From positions 13,324,077 to 13,388,076 of the forward strand of contig OX335646.2 of the NCBI GenBank assembly GCA_946894095.1: a stretch of DNA of 64,000 nt. Direction: 5' to 3'. Both the position numbers and the translations under genes were made by a program. The stretch comes from Incurvaria masculella. Its lineage: Eukaryota; Arthropoda; Insecta; Lepidoptera; Incurvariidae. Positions within the stretch are counted from its first letter, which is position 1. The number at the start of each line of letters is the position of its first letter. The notes beneath the pieces were generated by a model that ran no database searches, was not told where the DNA came from, and worked only from the letters and a program-made list of their open reading frames with translations. Shown here piece after piece: positions 43,941 through 55,490 of the stretch.

Positions 43941-45151
43941 CGACACAGATGAAGATTAAAAGCTATTTGGCGCGATGCCCATCCAATTTTCCCTCCTCAC
44001 ATCCCCGGAGAGGCGAAGATTATCTAAACAGGCCCAAGGAATGTCCGAGGGCTCCGAAAAAAGGCTTTGATGCTCTCAGCTAAATAACTCGTCGCCTCGA
44101 GTTGCGCGACCGAATCATACCCACTTATTTAATGTTCAGATTTTCGCGAGATCTCAAAGTGTTTCTTCGATCTGGTAAATTTTACACCGAGGTAAAATTG
44201 AACTGAAAGCTGAGTGTCTAGGGAAAGCTTTGAGGGAAAACAAATCGCCTGTAATTTTATGAAATCTTATAACTCACCTTTTAAGATTGTAATATCGTTT
44301 TAACATCACTGCATAAACACTTTGGAGAGAAAATCATAAAATATTACAATGGGAGTATAAACAATAAATGGCTTCAACATTTTAAGAACTGAATTCGTAA
44401 TAATTAATATTTACTTTTTTATTCGTCAGGATCAGGTCAAAATACATATAATCAAAGATACTGTCTCTAAATTGTAAATCCAGGCTTACTCTAAGAGCTC
44501 CAATGGGTATTATGGCTTCATCAAACATATTTACATTTTTGTACAATTTTGATAGTCATACTCTTCAATCATTCCAATAATTCACTTGTCCGGACACAAG
44601 AAAATATTCGCTACTACAAGTTGTTATGACTAAGATATCGATAATATATTCAGTTGTTTATTTTATTCCCCGAAATAGATCAGAGAATTAAGTAGTATCG
44701 TTAAGATATAAGCACCGCATGTATCAGCTTGACGTTTAATAATACAAATGGACGTTGCAATGAATAATGCATTTCTCGCTCGCGGCAGGGGCGAAAGGGA
44801 TGAAGAGAGGATCACGCGGGCAAGAAGAGCGAATAGCGTTGAATAGCGAACGGCCACCGCCGATCGCTATTCAAGGGATATGTTTGAAAATACGCTTTAT
44901 TTTGGTTATTTTCTAAAAAACTTTATTTGGATGTGTTGTAAGATGAATCGAGGTAGCATTTACAATTTAACCGGAAATGGATGACCCACTAATAAATACA
45001 ATTTCCGAACACAGATCAGTCAAGTCTGTGTTCTCGAAAAAGCTAGATGCCATGCCAGGAAATTAATTTTCAGCACGGCTATGTTAAAGCAAAACAAGAT
45101 TTATTCCACATTCATTTATTTTGTCAGCTTAACACTTAACGACGGGTAACA
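43373..45151. other. Unassigned stretch with (GGC)n microsatellite
   Basis: 43903-43940 is an almost pure GGC/CGG triplet run, which creates a poly-Arg open frame that I do not consider a gene. The rest is AT-rich without recognised features. Confidence 0.6.
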
Positions 45152-45350
45152 ATTACTGTTGTCCGGTGGGCCGTATGTTTCGCCCGGAGCGTCGCGAGAT
45201 TCTCAGGACCGTCACTGTCCTGGAGCATCGTTCAACAGCTTGGCCTGTCAAACATCGACATAGAAGAGTTTGAAGAAGCCCGCGGCGGATTGGGCGAAAC
45301 ATGTCGGCAAAATCTGATACGGCACACCGGACAACCGTGTTAACCGCCAA
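45152..45350. repeat. Palindromic block with CGAAACATGTC motif
   Basis: GTTGTCCGGTGGGCCGTAT near the left end is inverted at the right as ATACGGCACACCGGACAAC. GTTTCGCCC is inverted as GGGCGAAAC. The left arm lacks about 16 nt present on the right. Inside lies a separate 6-bp hairpin (CAGGAC/GTCCTG). On the plus strand TTGAAGA (45270-45276), GCCC/GGGC and GAAACATGTC follow in the order of a hammerhead ribozyme core, as carried by some Penelope-like elements. However, the first base is U for C, an extra A precedes stem II, and no stem I is visible. Confidence 0.5.
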
Positions 45351-45359
45351 TATGTACAT

Positions 45360-47375
45360 CGACGGTGCCTAAAGATTTACAACGTAACACTGCTAGGAAC
45401 TGAGAGGTCATTCAGTGTTTCAAACTGCTGCAGTGCTTTTCATGACTACTCTCGATATAGACAAATTCGCTCGATAGCAGAACAAGCCCGACGAGTGCTG
45501 GCTCGGCTCGCTGAGTGCTCGGGTCACGGTCTGTATCAATCATAAACTCAACAACGGTTGCCGTTGATAAATCGTCCCTTTCGTCGAGCAACGAGCATGT
45601 TGCCGGAATATGTAACGAGTGTTTCCGCAGATAAAAGCCCTCTCCGACGGAGGGTACACTGTCGAGGGTAGTGGTTATTGCTATGCAAATGTTTTCGATT
45701 TTTGATATAAATTTATAATCAGGTATTGTTGCAAATATATTGCTTTAAGTATATCTATGTATGGATCATTAAAGCTCTTGTTAACGTTAACCTTGGCTTG
45801 TTTCAATGGTATCGAAAATATATACTTCGATGAGATAAACCACCCATCAGCGCACTTTTTTAATATTTGGATTACATTTCAGATTTCTTGATCTTTTTGT
45901 TCTGTTATAAGATTGCAATCGTTTTGGAACGAGGATTCTATCATATTTTTTCTTAAATGTTTTTGTAAAAAATATGTATAGTGTACTTACTAGTAGCAAA
46001 TACAATTTTAATACCAAAAGATATCACAGCATTAATAAAACCTATAACAATGAGCGCATATTATCACAACTCATTTTGCTACAATAAGAGCAGGCAAATC
46101 ATTCAGTTAACTTCACCAAATATAATTAATGAATTACATAATGTAGTAATTAACGCTCTGATTTAGTGAAAATAAATTAATTCCCTTCATGAGCGTGGCT
46201 ACATTGAACTAGAAACATGGACAAATTCAATAATAACAGTTGCATATAAGGTGCGCGGACCTCACTTACTTGTAGCCAACGTATCCCACCGAAGACGTCA
46301 TTCCACCGTACAAACGACAACCATCAACTGTTCTAGGAGCCTCACCGCCCGCCCTGGAAGGTAAAAAAGCTTTCCTGTAAACTTAAAACACGACGTTAAA
46401 AGCTCCGGGCGGGAAGCTTCGCCCGCATGTGTTGCGACTAGTAAAGCTTTTACCGCGCCCAGGCTCCGAAGGAGCGTCCCGCGCTAAACGGCTTACGTGT
46501 CACAAGTAATTTGCTTTTTGTTTATCAATATTCGGCTAAATTGTTTGAGGAGACGTCGCTGTGTACACGCCGCCGCCGGCACACGGCGCGCGGGCGGCAG
46601 GGCGGGGGCGGGAACTGCCTTTTTGCTTTTATCTTTGACGAAAATCATTAAAAATAACAGCCTGTTACGGTGGCATTCACTGAAAGAATAAGATTTTGCA
46701 CGCGCGTAAGAGATGGCTGTCGACGTAGGTAGCAGAAATAAGAACACATTGTGATTTGCCGCCTACGCCGTTCTTAGCAACTGGAATACGTATTTTTCTG
46801 CAAATGAACCTGAGACTCAGCCGAAATGCTTCACTCACGAAATAATAAAAAATCGGCATTATTTCTGCCATGTGGTTACTCATCCTGGCAATTCAGTAGA
46901 CACAGTGAGTTTGAAGAGTCACCCCGCGAAAGTTTTCATGTAATTTAAGAATCAGTATATTATTGTTTGTACATGTTAGTAATTTATGTTATCGTAGTGT
47001 TTGTGTAGCAGGAAAATTGTGAAATTTTACAAGTTTCCTGGAAATTGATCAATAGTCAAATATTTGTCAAAAGACATTTTACGAAAATTGTAAATTGACT
47101 AACCCTCGTCAGAATATTCGTAGAACGTTTTGTACATACATATTTACGTGATAATTTATTCGGTTTTTCGGAAAGTTACAAGTTTCTATTGAGTTGCTTG
47201 AACTGTTTTACATGTAGTTGATGCTGTTGTAGTAAAAAAAAACAAAGTTCCATCCAATAAGAAGGTTCGGGGCGCAACAAGCCCGGTCCGGACCTGGTCA
47301 TGGCCCATGAACGTGGAAGGCAAGTCCACTCGCCCCTGAGCTGCGAGCCGCTCAAAGATAATCACTCACGAGATC
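45360..47375. other. Unassigned stretch
   Basis: GC patch at 46560-46615. An imperfect palindrome lies at about 46338-46475 (GGAGCCT and GGTAAAAAAGCTTT against AAAGCTTTTACC and AGGCTCC). No gene recognised. Confidence 0.45.
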
Positions 47376-47501
47376 AGGGCGTGTATTCTTGGCATTCAGT
47401 CATTGCGGATTCAGTAGAGTTAACTGTAATGTCAAAGTAAGTTCTTCTTCTGTTAACTCTATTGAATCCGCAATGACTGAATGCCAAGAATACACGTCCT
47501 G
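47376..47501. mobile_element. Hairpin with ~50-bp arms, two mismatches
   Basis: Arms 47376-47425 and 47452-47501, both containing GTGTATTCTTGGCATTCAGT and ATTGCGGATTCA (one inverted), surround a 26-nt loop. Only two mismatches were seen by eye. Single copy in the window. Either a very young foldback MITE or a genuine hairpin locus. Confidence 0.85.
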
Positions 47502-47886
47502 CGTTCTATTATTTTATGACAAAGCGGGAACCTTATTGTTAACATTTTGATTCCTCGTTTTGCTAGATCCAGTCGAATGTGCGGTATCCAGAAGTGGGTC
47601 GTTTTGTTAAACTAGTTCTAAGAAAATCTCATTTCTCCAGGCTATATGTAAACACACCAAGAGATATTAGGTGTAACAATGATAAGGCGTCTCCGCCGCC
47701 GCTGTCGGAGAGGCCGGGGTGCGGGCGCGGGACGCGGGGTGACCCTCACGCTCCGATTGACTCAGTAATGAGTTGTTCCTGGCAGCCGACCGCGGCCCAC
47801 TCCTTCCAATAACCCGCCACTTTTTTTCACTTCCAACACTTCATTTCCACCGTTCTCTTTCATTTCGTTCTAGCGCCGAATCGAAA
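47502..47886. other. Unassigned spacer
   Basis: GC-rich near 47690-47745. A pyrimidine-rich tract ending in TTCTAG at 47875 resembles a splice acceptor just before the small frame at 47887. Confidence 0.4.
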
Positions 47887-47967
47887 ATGAGCTTTTTCCA
47901 ATGTGCTTTTGCTTTGGCTTGGAGCACGAGTTTCCTGCTGATCGCCTTGGCGAAAGTGGCAAAGTAA
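47887..47967 (+). other. Small frame with signal-peptide-like sequence
   Basis: The ATG at 47887 (context GAAAATGA) opens 26 codons: MSFFQCAFALAWSTSFLLIA then LAKVAK, a hydrophobic segment like a signal peptide or membrane anchor, ending in TAA. The tract before it ends in a plausible acceptor AG. No homologue is recalled. Could be chance. Confidence 0.15.
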
Positions 47968-48017
47968 TTTGTTAAGTAGCAATCTAATTGCGTTTTAGCA
48001 CCATTGTATTGTAAGCA

Positions 48018-48100
48018 TCAGAAGTCAGTCAGTCAGTCAGCGTGTTTGCGTCCACTGCTGGGCATACGCCTCTCGTGCTGGTTCTGGCACTAACATAACA
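48018..48100 (-). mobile_element. RTE 3' end fragment
   Basis: The plus strand AGTCAGTCAGTCAGTCAGCG, then TGTTTGCGTCCACTGCTGGG, is the inverse of the RTE tail and stop region at 23750-23803 (GCTGACTGACTGAC preceded by CAGCAG). Only the last few codons and the GACT-type tail remain. Confidence 0.6.
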
Positions 48101-48820
48101 TATTTTCTCTTCTCTGGTACCTATTATTCAAAGAATAAATTCGCTCTCGTTTGTTGACTATTTGCAATTTAATACGGAATTAGCGCTTCAGAAATCTAGC
48201 TTTCTCTCAAAAAGTATGATGTTTTCCTCAAAAGTAATATGTTAAACTACATAAAAGTACATATAGAATGGTATCTATTTTTCGGAATTTTGAAACAACC
48301 TTTTAACAGGAGAATAATACGGGACAAAATGCGTGATACCGGTAGAAACCAGAGCCACACCATAAGGGTCACTTTTTTAGCTTTTTGCGATGGGACCCTA
48401 AAATAAATCTATGTATTGTACTATGTATATGTATCTATGTATGTGTTCGATCATTTGACTCAGATTTGTGTAAAAAAAAAGGTGCAGACATGTATTTGGT
48501 GATGTAGTTAGTATTTTACGGGTAAGTAGTATTGCAGACACCGTTGGATTCGCCTTCTACGTTTGAATGGGTTGCACCGCTTACGGGCCTTTAGAAACCA
48601 GTTCTAAACAATTAAAATGAATTTCCCTGATAGTATCTATCGGTCAACAAAAACAAGCCCTTTATCGTTCACTGGACTGTGCACAATAAAATGCCGAACA
48701 ACTCAATTACTCCGCTGCCACCGCACCGAGCCGGAGCGGAGCTGGCACGGGGGAGAGCGGGGTCGGACAACTGCGTGCAGTGCCGTATGTCCGCTCGCCA
48801 CTCATTGCGACCCCCGATCA
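48101..48820. other. Unassigned spacer
   Basis: Degenerate TATGTA units at about 48412-48445. GC-rich at 48712-48765. No gene recognised. Confidence 0.45.
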
Positions 48821-49032
48821 GCAGGCCTATTCCTGCAATTCCGTAATCAGGAACCGCTTTTGTAGCGGTTTTCAAAGCGATTTTTTAAATCGACGAAACC
48901 TTGATTCATTAAAACAACTATCCTCCGGATTATTTACGTCAAGAAAAATGCTTTGAAAACCGCTACAAAAGCGGTTTTCTAGACCCAGGATTCCTGATTC
49001 CTGATTACGGAATGCCAGGAATAGACCTGCAG
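48821..49032. mobile_element. Foldback MITE, GCAGGYCTATTCC family
   Basis: GCAGGCCTATTCCTGC at the left is mirrored by CCAGGAATAGACCTGC at the right. Inner arms ACCGCTTTTGTAGCGGTTTT and AAAACCGCTACAAAAGCGG pair almost perfectly. Preserved as well as 19748-19980. Confidence 0.8.
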
Positions 49033-51025
49033 TTCGTGCGCACTTCATTACGAGACCTGCAGACAGTATTTAAATTGCGTACACTCTAACTGCGAGGGCT
49101 GGGCGGACAATGGGAACTTCAAAGCTGGAAAAACGCTATTTAACCAAGTGTCTATCAAGCGGACCTTTTAAAAATGATACATATGGGTAGAGAGAGAGTT
49201 TCGGAATCTGGCCGGTACATAACTGGGAATACATTCCCAACAGCCATTTTTGCGACAGAATTAAGAAAACCCTTTTTAATAAGATGCCTCGAAACATGAA
49301 TGCGGGAATTTCTAGGACCGTACATACCTAGCTCCTGTTTTAGTTGAAATGTTGTATTTTTTTTTGTGTAATTTACGAAACAAACGTAGGTAATAGAATC
49401 AAAAAATTTTAAGTTGAATTCATAATTTTTTTGATGTACTAAAACAAGTACAGTCAAAAGTATGTAGAAATTTACATATTGCTTTCCAAAGAACTCAAAT
49501 TGCTCATTCTGAATGGTAACCGAATTCACCAACTGGATAGAGAATATTTCACCAAGACAATAGGAGGTGCCTGAGGTTCGCCCAAGCACAAATCGATTCG
49601 GTTCGGAAAGAAATTCGTACTAACGTGTTTAGAGAATTACATTTCTATTTTCGAAATAGCTCGAATCTGATACACGAGTAGCGTTATATTATTACGGGCA
49701 AAGTAAGAGTTGCAATAGAATTGGTGTGTTATCGGGCGCCCGCTGGAAATGAGTTCGGTACCAGCCGGTCACTTTTATTGCGTTTCCAATACTGCAGTTG
49801 AAGGCGATGCAATTTGCCGCTGCACCGCCGCCTCCGCCCTCGCCGCCATTACGCCTCCGCCGCTGCCGCAACCGCCACCGCAACCGCCGCCGCAGCCGCC
49901 GCCCGCATTCGAGAAAAATCCAATTGATTCTCGAAGCCTGTCTATGAGACGCGTATTGACTTTTGGAGGAAAAAGACCTGTATTGGAAGTTGCACGAAGT
50001 TTTGTTGGGGCGTAAGAGGGCGTGCGACTTAAACGGGTTCGTCTTTGGTGCGGGCATGACTTCGTCCTTCAAGATCGGACGCAAAGAACTTGTGGACGGA
50101 GAAGTTACGTTCTTTGTAAATAGACTCAGATGTTCACCGATGTTAGTAACAAAACTAAAAGCACGCTAAAAAAATATTTTTAATGTTTTGTGCGAATATA
50201 TAAAATTATAATGTTTTATTAATGTATTAATTATTATAAAACCAATACCTATTGGTTCCATTAACGCAAAATGAACAGAAACAAAAGGACACGTCACAAT
50301 GGCCGATTCGGCCTTTATGTAATAATATTTTCATAAAGTATAATATGATGGCCATCGTGTCAATACTCATACTTATAAAATAATTATTTAAAATAATATA
50401 TGATACGGGAAAATTATTATATTAAGTTAAAGCTTAAAAAATGTTTCATACAAATTTTGCAGTATTTGAGCCAGTTTGTTTGTTAAATACAAGGTCGATT
50501 ACGACCGCTGACAGTAAAATAAAATTGTGTAGTATCTGTGGTTTTTGAGGCTTTTCTTTGACCTGTTCCTTTTGAAAAAACTTGTCACGGTGATTTCTCA
50601 ACAAATACCGTACTTAGGAAAGAGCTTACAATCGTATTGCTTATTTCCATATTTATTCAAACCAAACATGCATGAAATAATGTTGCAAGGAAATATCACC
50701 TTACAGAAATATCTAGGTGAGTATAAATCAATCACATGTAGCATTAAAAGAAGAATATTCTTAAAAAAGAGGTAGCAAAAAGGTAATTGTAAACAGCAAC
50801 CACCACATCGAGCGAGATGCGGACATGAGAGCTTACGAGAGAGCGCGGCGGGGCGGGGGGGAGGCAGTAGCCCTAGGGCGGGCGGCACGCGCCAGCGCAG
50901 TGCAGTGTAGGGCGGACGAGCGTGCGTGCTACTCTCTGCAGCCGAGTTTTTGTAGTTTCATTCATTACGTCCCGTTTTACTTTGTCGGGCGAGGCTATTC
51001 TTCCGCAGTAACAATGATTAAAATC
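49033..51025. other. Unassigned stretch
   Basis: A frame of 144 codons at 49155-49589 (minus) begins with GTG and has no domain; I do not call it a gene. C-rich CCGCCG patch at 49822-49910; G-rich patch at 50847-50885. Confidence 0.45.
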
Positions 51026-51160
51026 TCTACTTAATATTATACATGCGAAAGTAACTCTGTCTGTCTGTTGCGTATTCGCGCCGGAGCCGTTAAACCAATT
51101 TTGATGGATTGCAGTATAGATATAGTCTGGACCTTGGAGAAGAACATATATTAAAAAAAA
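51026..51160 (+). mobile_element. Helitron-like element, 5' part
   Basis: TCTACTTAATATTATACATG, CGAAAGTAACTCTGTCTGTC, CCAATTTTGATGG and TATAGTCTGGACCTTGGAG are the common 5' body. It starts with TC as Helitrons do. The 3' end is not recognisable here. Confidence 0.6.
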
Positions 51161-54100
51161 TATGTATTCATACAAACGACATAATACATTTCACATGACA
51201 ACAAACCAAGGCGAAAAAAATATTATAATTGCTAAATATATAAAATAAAGAAGACAACATCTAATTTCATATCGATGAGTTTACATTAAAATGACCTTTC
51301 AAAAATTTCGTTCATTTTCTCAGTCACAAACACGTATCTTCTAACCTTCCTCTGTCTGATGATATACTATAATAACAGTTATTCTGTAAGTTCAAATTGT
51401 ATGCAACGACACTGTGGCTTTGATTTATAATAAATACTTACCAAATACACTAATAAATAAAATGTACACCCTTTAATTATCCATAATGTATTAACACTCG
51501 TGTCATCTAGTTAGGCATTCGATATCGAGACGACAGGTAGGAGTAAGTGAGGTCCGGATGCCGACGCGTGCTTGCCTCCCGCGATACTCATTTAATTTAT
51601 GGCCTTTTGAGATGTTTAGGATTCTTCAACGAGTAGGCGGCGGCGGCGGGGGATGTTGGCGGCGGGCGGCGGCTGGCTGGCGGCGGGCAAGGCTGCGAGG
51701 GCGGCGGGACGCTGCCGTGAGTTATGGTGCGGTGGAGGCTGCGTTATTACCTTGGCGTGCGTGATAGGAGATGGATGGCATTTAATGGTGTAGAAAAATG
51801 CAATATAAACTTTTATGAAGTTGTACTGAATTCAATGTACAGGTGGTATCGGCGAAAGTATGTTCACGAATGCTCAATGGCGCGAAAACAAAAATTGTAC
51901 AATCATACAATATAGAAAGGCTGGAAATAAATATTTTTTTACCATGTTTATTTTAGAATTACGAGAAGGTTTCGAGAGAAATGCTAACTTATGGATGGAA
52001 CACATTTTTAACAGGCTTAAAAAAACGGGGGGGGGGGGGGCTTCTGAAATCGATTGTTTTATTTTTAATGTTTGTTACCTCAGAACTGGTCTCATTTAAA
52101 TTTGGTCCAGTCCTGACGATGGCATCCATGAGAAAACCTTATAAGTCTTAAATTTGCATTAAGTATGTGCGCGACAAATGGACTTCATTCATTCATTCGG
52201 ATTTTTTTATTATTAGAGTCTGTAAAATTAGGAAAATATTATTTCCAGTAAAATTAATTCAAACAGTAAGAAATATGATATAAGAATTCATTCAATTCAA
52301 TATGAAATAAGAATTCAATATGATATCACATATGATATGAAGCACAGCCAAGGCAATTCGTGAGACATTGCTGGTTTGATCTGGTGTGCATTCAATATAA
52401 CTTCAAATTATATGTAGTTTCAAAAGAAATCAATCGCGTAAACATAACCGAGTTTGTATGAAAACAAACTTTAAAATAGGATCGTTTCGGCGCGTTGATG
52501 ATATAATCAAAGATGAATAATCTTAAATTTACCAGTAGTACGCGTCAAACTACTGTTTTTCTATCCTAAAGCCTACAAAAGTTATAGAGCAAGAACACGG
52601 GTTTTTTTAACCCAATATTTTTCAGTTCCACAGACTAATTGATACGTTTACGAAATCAGAGTAGCTTCAACGCAGAATGTTACGTAGCCAGGTGACAATG
52701 AAAAGTTTTTAAAGGAGTGAGTGACAAATGTTTACACGCAGGGGAGTTACCATAGTAAATAACCTCGGTATGTGAGTGATTAAATCTGACGTTTAGTTAC
52801 ATTTCGTAACAACCATTACAAAAATAAGCTGAAATCGCGTAAATTATTCTGAGGACGTTTGACGAAAAGTTGCTATTTCATTTTAATTAGAAACTTTTTG
52901 CACTTTTAAAAAGTCTTGATGAGACTAAATACAAAAGTGCGTTGTGTGCTAGTCACTATAGTTATGGTTGGTTCTAATTTTTGTGGAGTTATAGCAGAAA
53001 TAGCGATGTCAGAGCGGAATTTTTTTTTTACCACTATGGGAATTACTTGGATAAATAAAAATGAGAAACCACCAAACCATAATTATTTGTGAATATAGTC
53101 ACAATAAATTAGGTTACATTAGTCGTTAACGAAAGGTATTAAAACCCCACAATGCAATACAAATAAATCCATAAGAAAAGTTGGAGTAGCTAGTTGTATG
53201 GTGTCATAATATAGTTAAGTGGATTTTTAAAGGTTTTTTTTTTTATCCAGGAAGAGGGACTTTCGGGGGACATACTAGGGTTAGTGAAACGTGAAACAAC
53301 AGAGGAAATTACACACATCGCCGGCAGATGGCGCTGCAGGAAGTAGTGCTTAATTAGAATGTCACTAGCGACGCCCCTTCTAATACGTTCGCAATGCATC
53401 ACATATGCTTACTTATATATAATATGTATCATTCACATTCGACGATTAATATCTAGACGGCTTTGACGTCTGGTCGTCAATTTATATACTAGATCACATA
53501 TTTTTTTTGCTTATGTTAAACGTTAATAAGAATAGAAAACATGATTGCGCAATTTTACAATTATTAATAAGGAAAAGCATAAAAAAACTTGATAACAGCG
53601 AAGAACTGCACAACAAAGGTCGTTTCTTCCAGCCAACCTTTGCGGTGGTGAGGAAAGAGTGAAAATTTTAATATAATGTAGATTCGTCTTAAAAAAACCT
53701 GGAATTACAAAATGGCTCAATTTACAACAGTCGAGGAATGTACCAAAACAAAGATACAACTGATTTGGTCTATTATGTATCTATTAAACGGTGGGTTGGT
53801 AAACGGTCTGTGGAGAAGCATCCATCCAATCGACATGGTTTTTACAGCCCCTTAAATTTTTAGAAAGACCATTTCAGTTACATAAATAACAAAAGGAAAA
53901 AAAGGCTCTCTCATAAAACGTTTCCTTCGCACCAACTTTCAATTCAATGAGTGGTGGGTCCGCTAGCGCAGGAAATGAACCATTTCTACCCTCTCCCTCC
54001 CCGGTCACTATTGTTGGGCCACTTAGATAAGTGAGGATAGTAAATAACCCATCTTTATTTTGCACTCAATCGAAAGTCTGAACACAAAGGGCAAGAAAGG

Positions 54101-54404
54101 ATTGCAAAAATACAAAATACATCAACTACCTACGGAATTGGATATATAATTTGCGGATCAAATTGATATAAATCTTGGTGAAGATTAACTTAGGAGAAAT
54201 AAAATAGTATATTTAAAATTAAAAGTACTGTTGAATTAAAATTAAAACCCAACTCGCTCAAATAATACGACAATAAGGTGGACCCCACCCGTAAGCATAA
54301 AAAATGTACGTTCTCCATACAAACGTAGTATACTAATTATTTGAAAAACACTATTCCCACTTAATTTTTAATGTCTACAATCAGGCAATTTTTTTTTAAT
54401 TTAA
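51161..54404. other. Long stretch without recognised gene
   Basis: G-rich patch at 51632-51712, poly-G run at 52027-52040, and interspersed GATATGA/AATTCAAT words at about 52270-52345. No coding or repeat family identified. Confidence 0.45.
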
Positions 54405-54655
54405 TTTAATTTACTTAAACTTTTTGGTAGTCAAACTACACTAAGTTACGTCACAAAGATCAGCGGATTCAATCAACCCAGTAAAGAAGAACCCGCAAAG
54501 AATCTTCACGGGTTTACATAACATATTTTTTCCGTCCACAATTATGAAATACACGCTTAGATCTAAATGCTACTGCCAAACAATTCCTTTGTAGAACAGA
54601 TTAAGGCAAAGAACAAAGAACAATAGAAAAAGCAACCCTCAGTTTAAATTACTTA
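54405..54655 (-). repeat. Dispersed repeat, inverted partner of 34325-34510
   Basis: TAGTCAAACTACACTAAGTT, AACCCAGTAAAGAAGAACCC, GATTAAGGCAAAGAACAAAG and CAACCCTCAGTTTAAATTAC are the reverse of the 34 kb copy. About 40 bp present here near 54520-54560 are missing there. Confidence 0.7.
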
Positions 54656-54744
54656 CAACTAGCAATGTTGCTAATGCAATAATATCAATTATTGAAAATT
54701 TTAATTGTAAATTATATTTTGAATTATAAATTGTAATGTTTAAT

Positions 54745-54749
54745 TGTTG

Positions 54750-54790
<41 letters not shown>

Positions 54791-55490
54791 TATGTTTATT
54801 GCACTCAAAATTCGGGCAAAAGGTACAACTTAATGCCAGGGGCAATCTCTACCAGTCTACCTTTGGGTATCGTGAGCAGTAGTGCGAGTAGCAGTTATAG
54901 AGACGAATGAATTTACTACAACAAATATTATACACAACATACCAACTACTTATATACATATACATAAATATACACTAATATAAATATATAAACACTATTT
55001 ATAATATAGAAATAGAAAATAAAGTATGATACTTAACACCATCACAAATATTGAGAAAAAAAACAAACAAATGTATTGCCAATAGGAATAAAAATTAACT
55101 GAAAACTGTGGGGGGGGGGGGGGGAGTAAAGACGTAATTAGGAAAGAAAGAAAGCTTTAAGATTTTTTTTGAACGCATGAATAGAGGGTGAATTTCGTAC
55201 TGGAGGAGGTAGCTGATTCCACTGCCTTGCAGCGTGTACCGTGAAGGAGTCTGAATAGGCAGAAGATGAGTGCGAGGGAATAGAAAGAACCAAGGAGTTG
55301 GTTGATCTAAGTGAGAGACCATGCGAGCAGATATATGTAAACCGATTCCTTAGGTATGAGGGGGCATTGGCGTCATTCAGAGTGATATAGAGGAGAAAGG
55401 ACATGAGAGTTCCTGCGATGACGGATGCCCAGCCACTGAAGACGAGCACGAAATTCCGAAACATGAACCGAAGCATGAAATTGTAGTAAC
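54745..55490 (-). mobile_element. 5'-truncated LINE with (TA)n tail
   Basis: The ORF2 C-terminus at 55138-55476 reads SYLRNRFTYICSHGLSLRST, then FTVHAARQWNQLPPPVRNS, paralogous to 26642-27187. Upstream the frame shifts: another minus frame gives HVSEFRARLQWLGIRHRRNS. The 3'UTR ends at a TA dinucleotide run (54748-54791), possibly the expanded tail. A G run at 55111-55124 interrupts the 3'UTR. Confidence 0.75.

Noticed and set aside
43892..44083. Arginine-rich small protein
   Set aside because: The poly-Arg stretch is translation of a GGC/CGG triplet microsatellite.
49155..49589. 144-codon open frame on the minus strand
   Set aside because: It begins with GTG, has no ATG until late in the frame, AT-driven composition and no recognisable domain.
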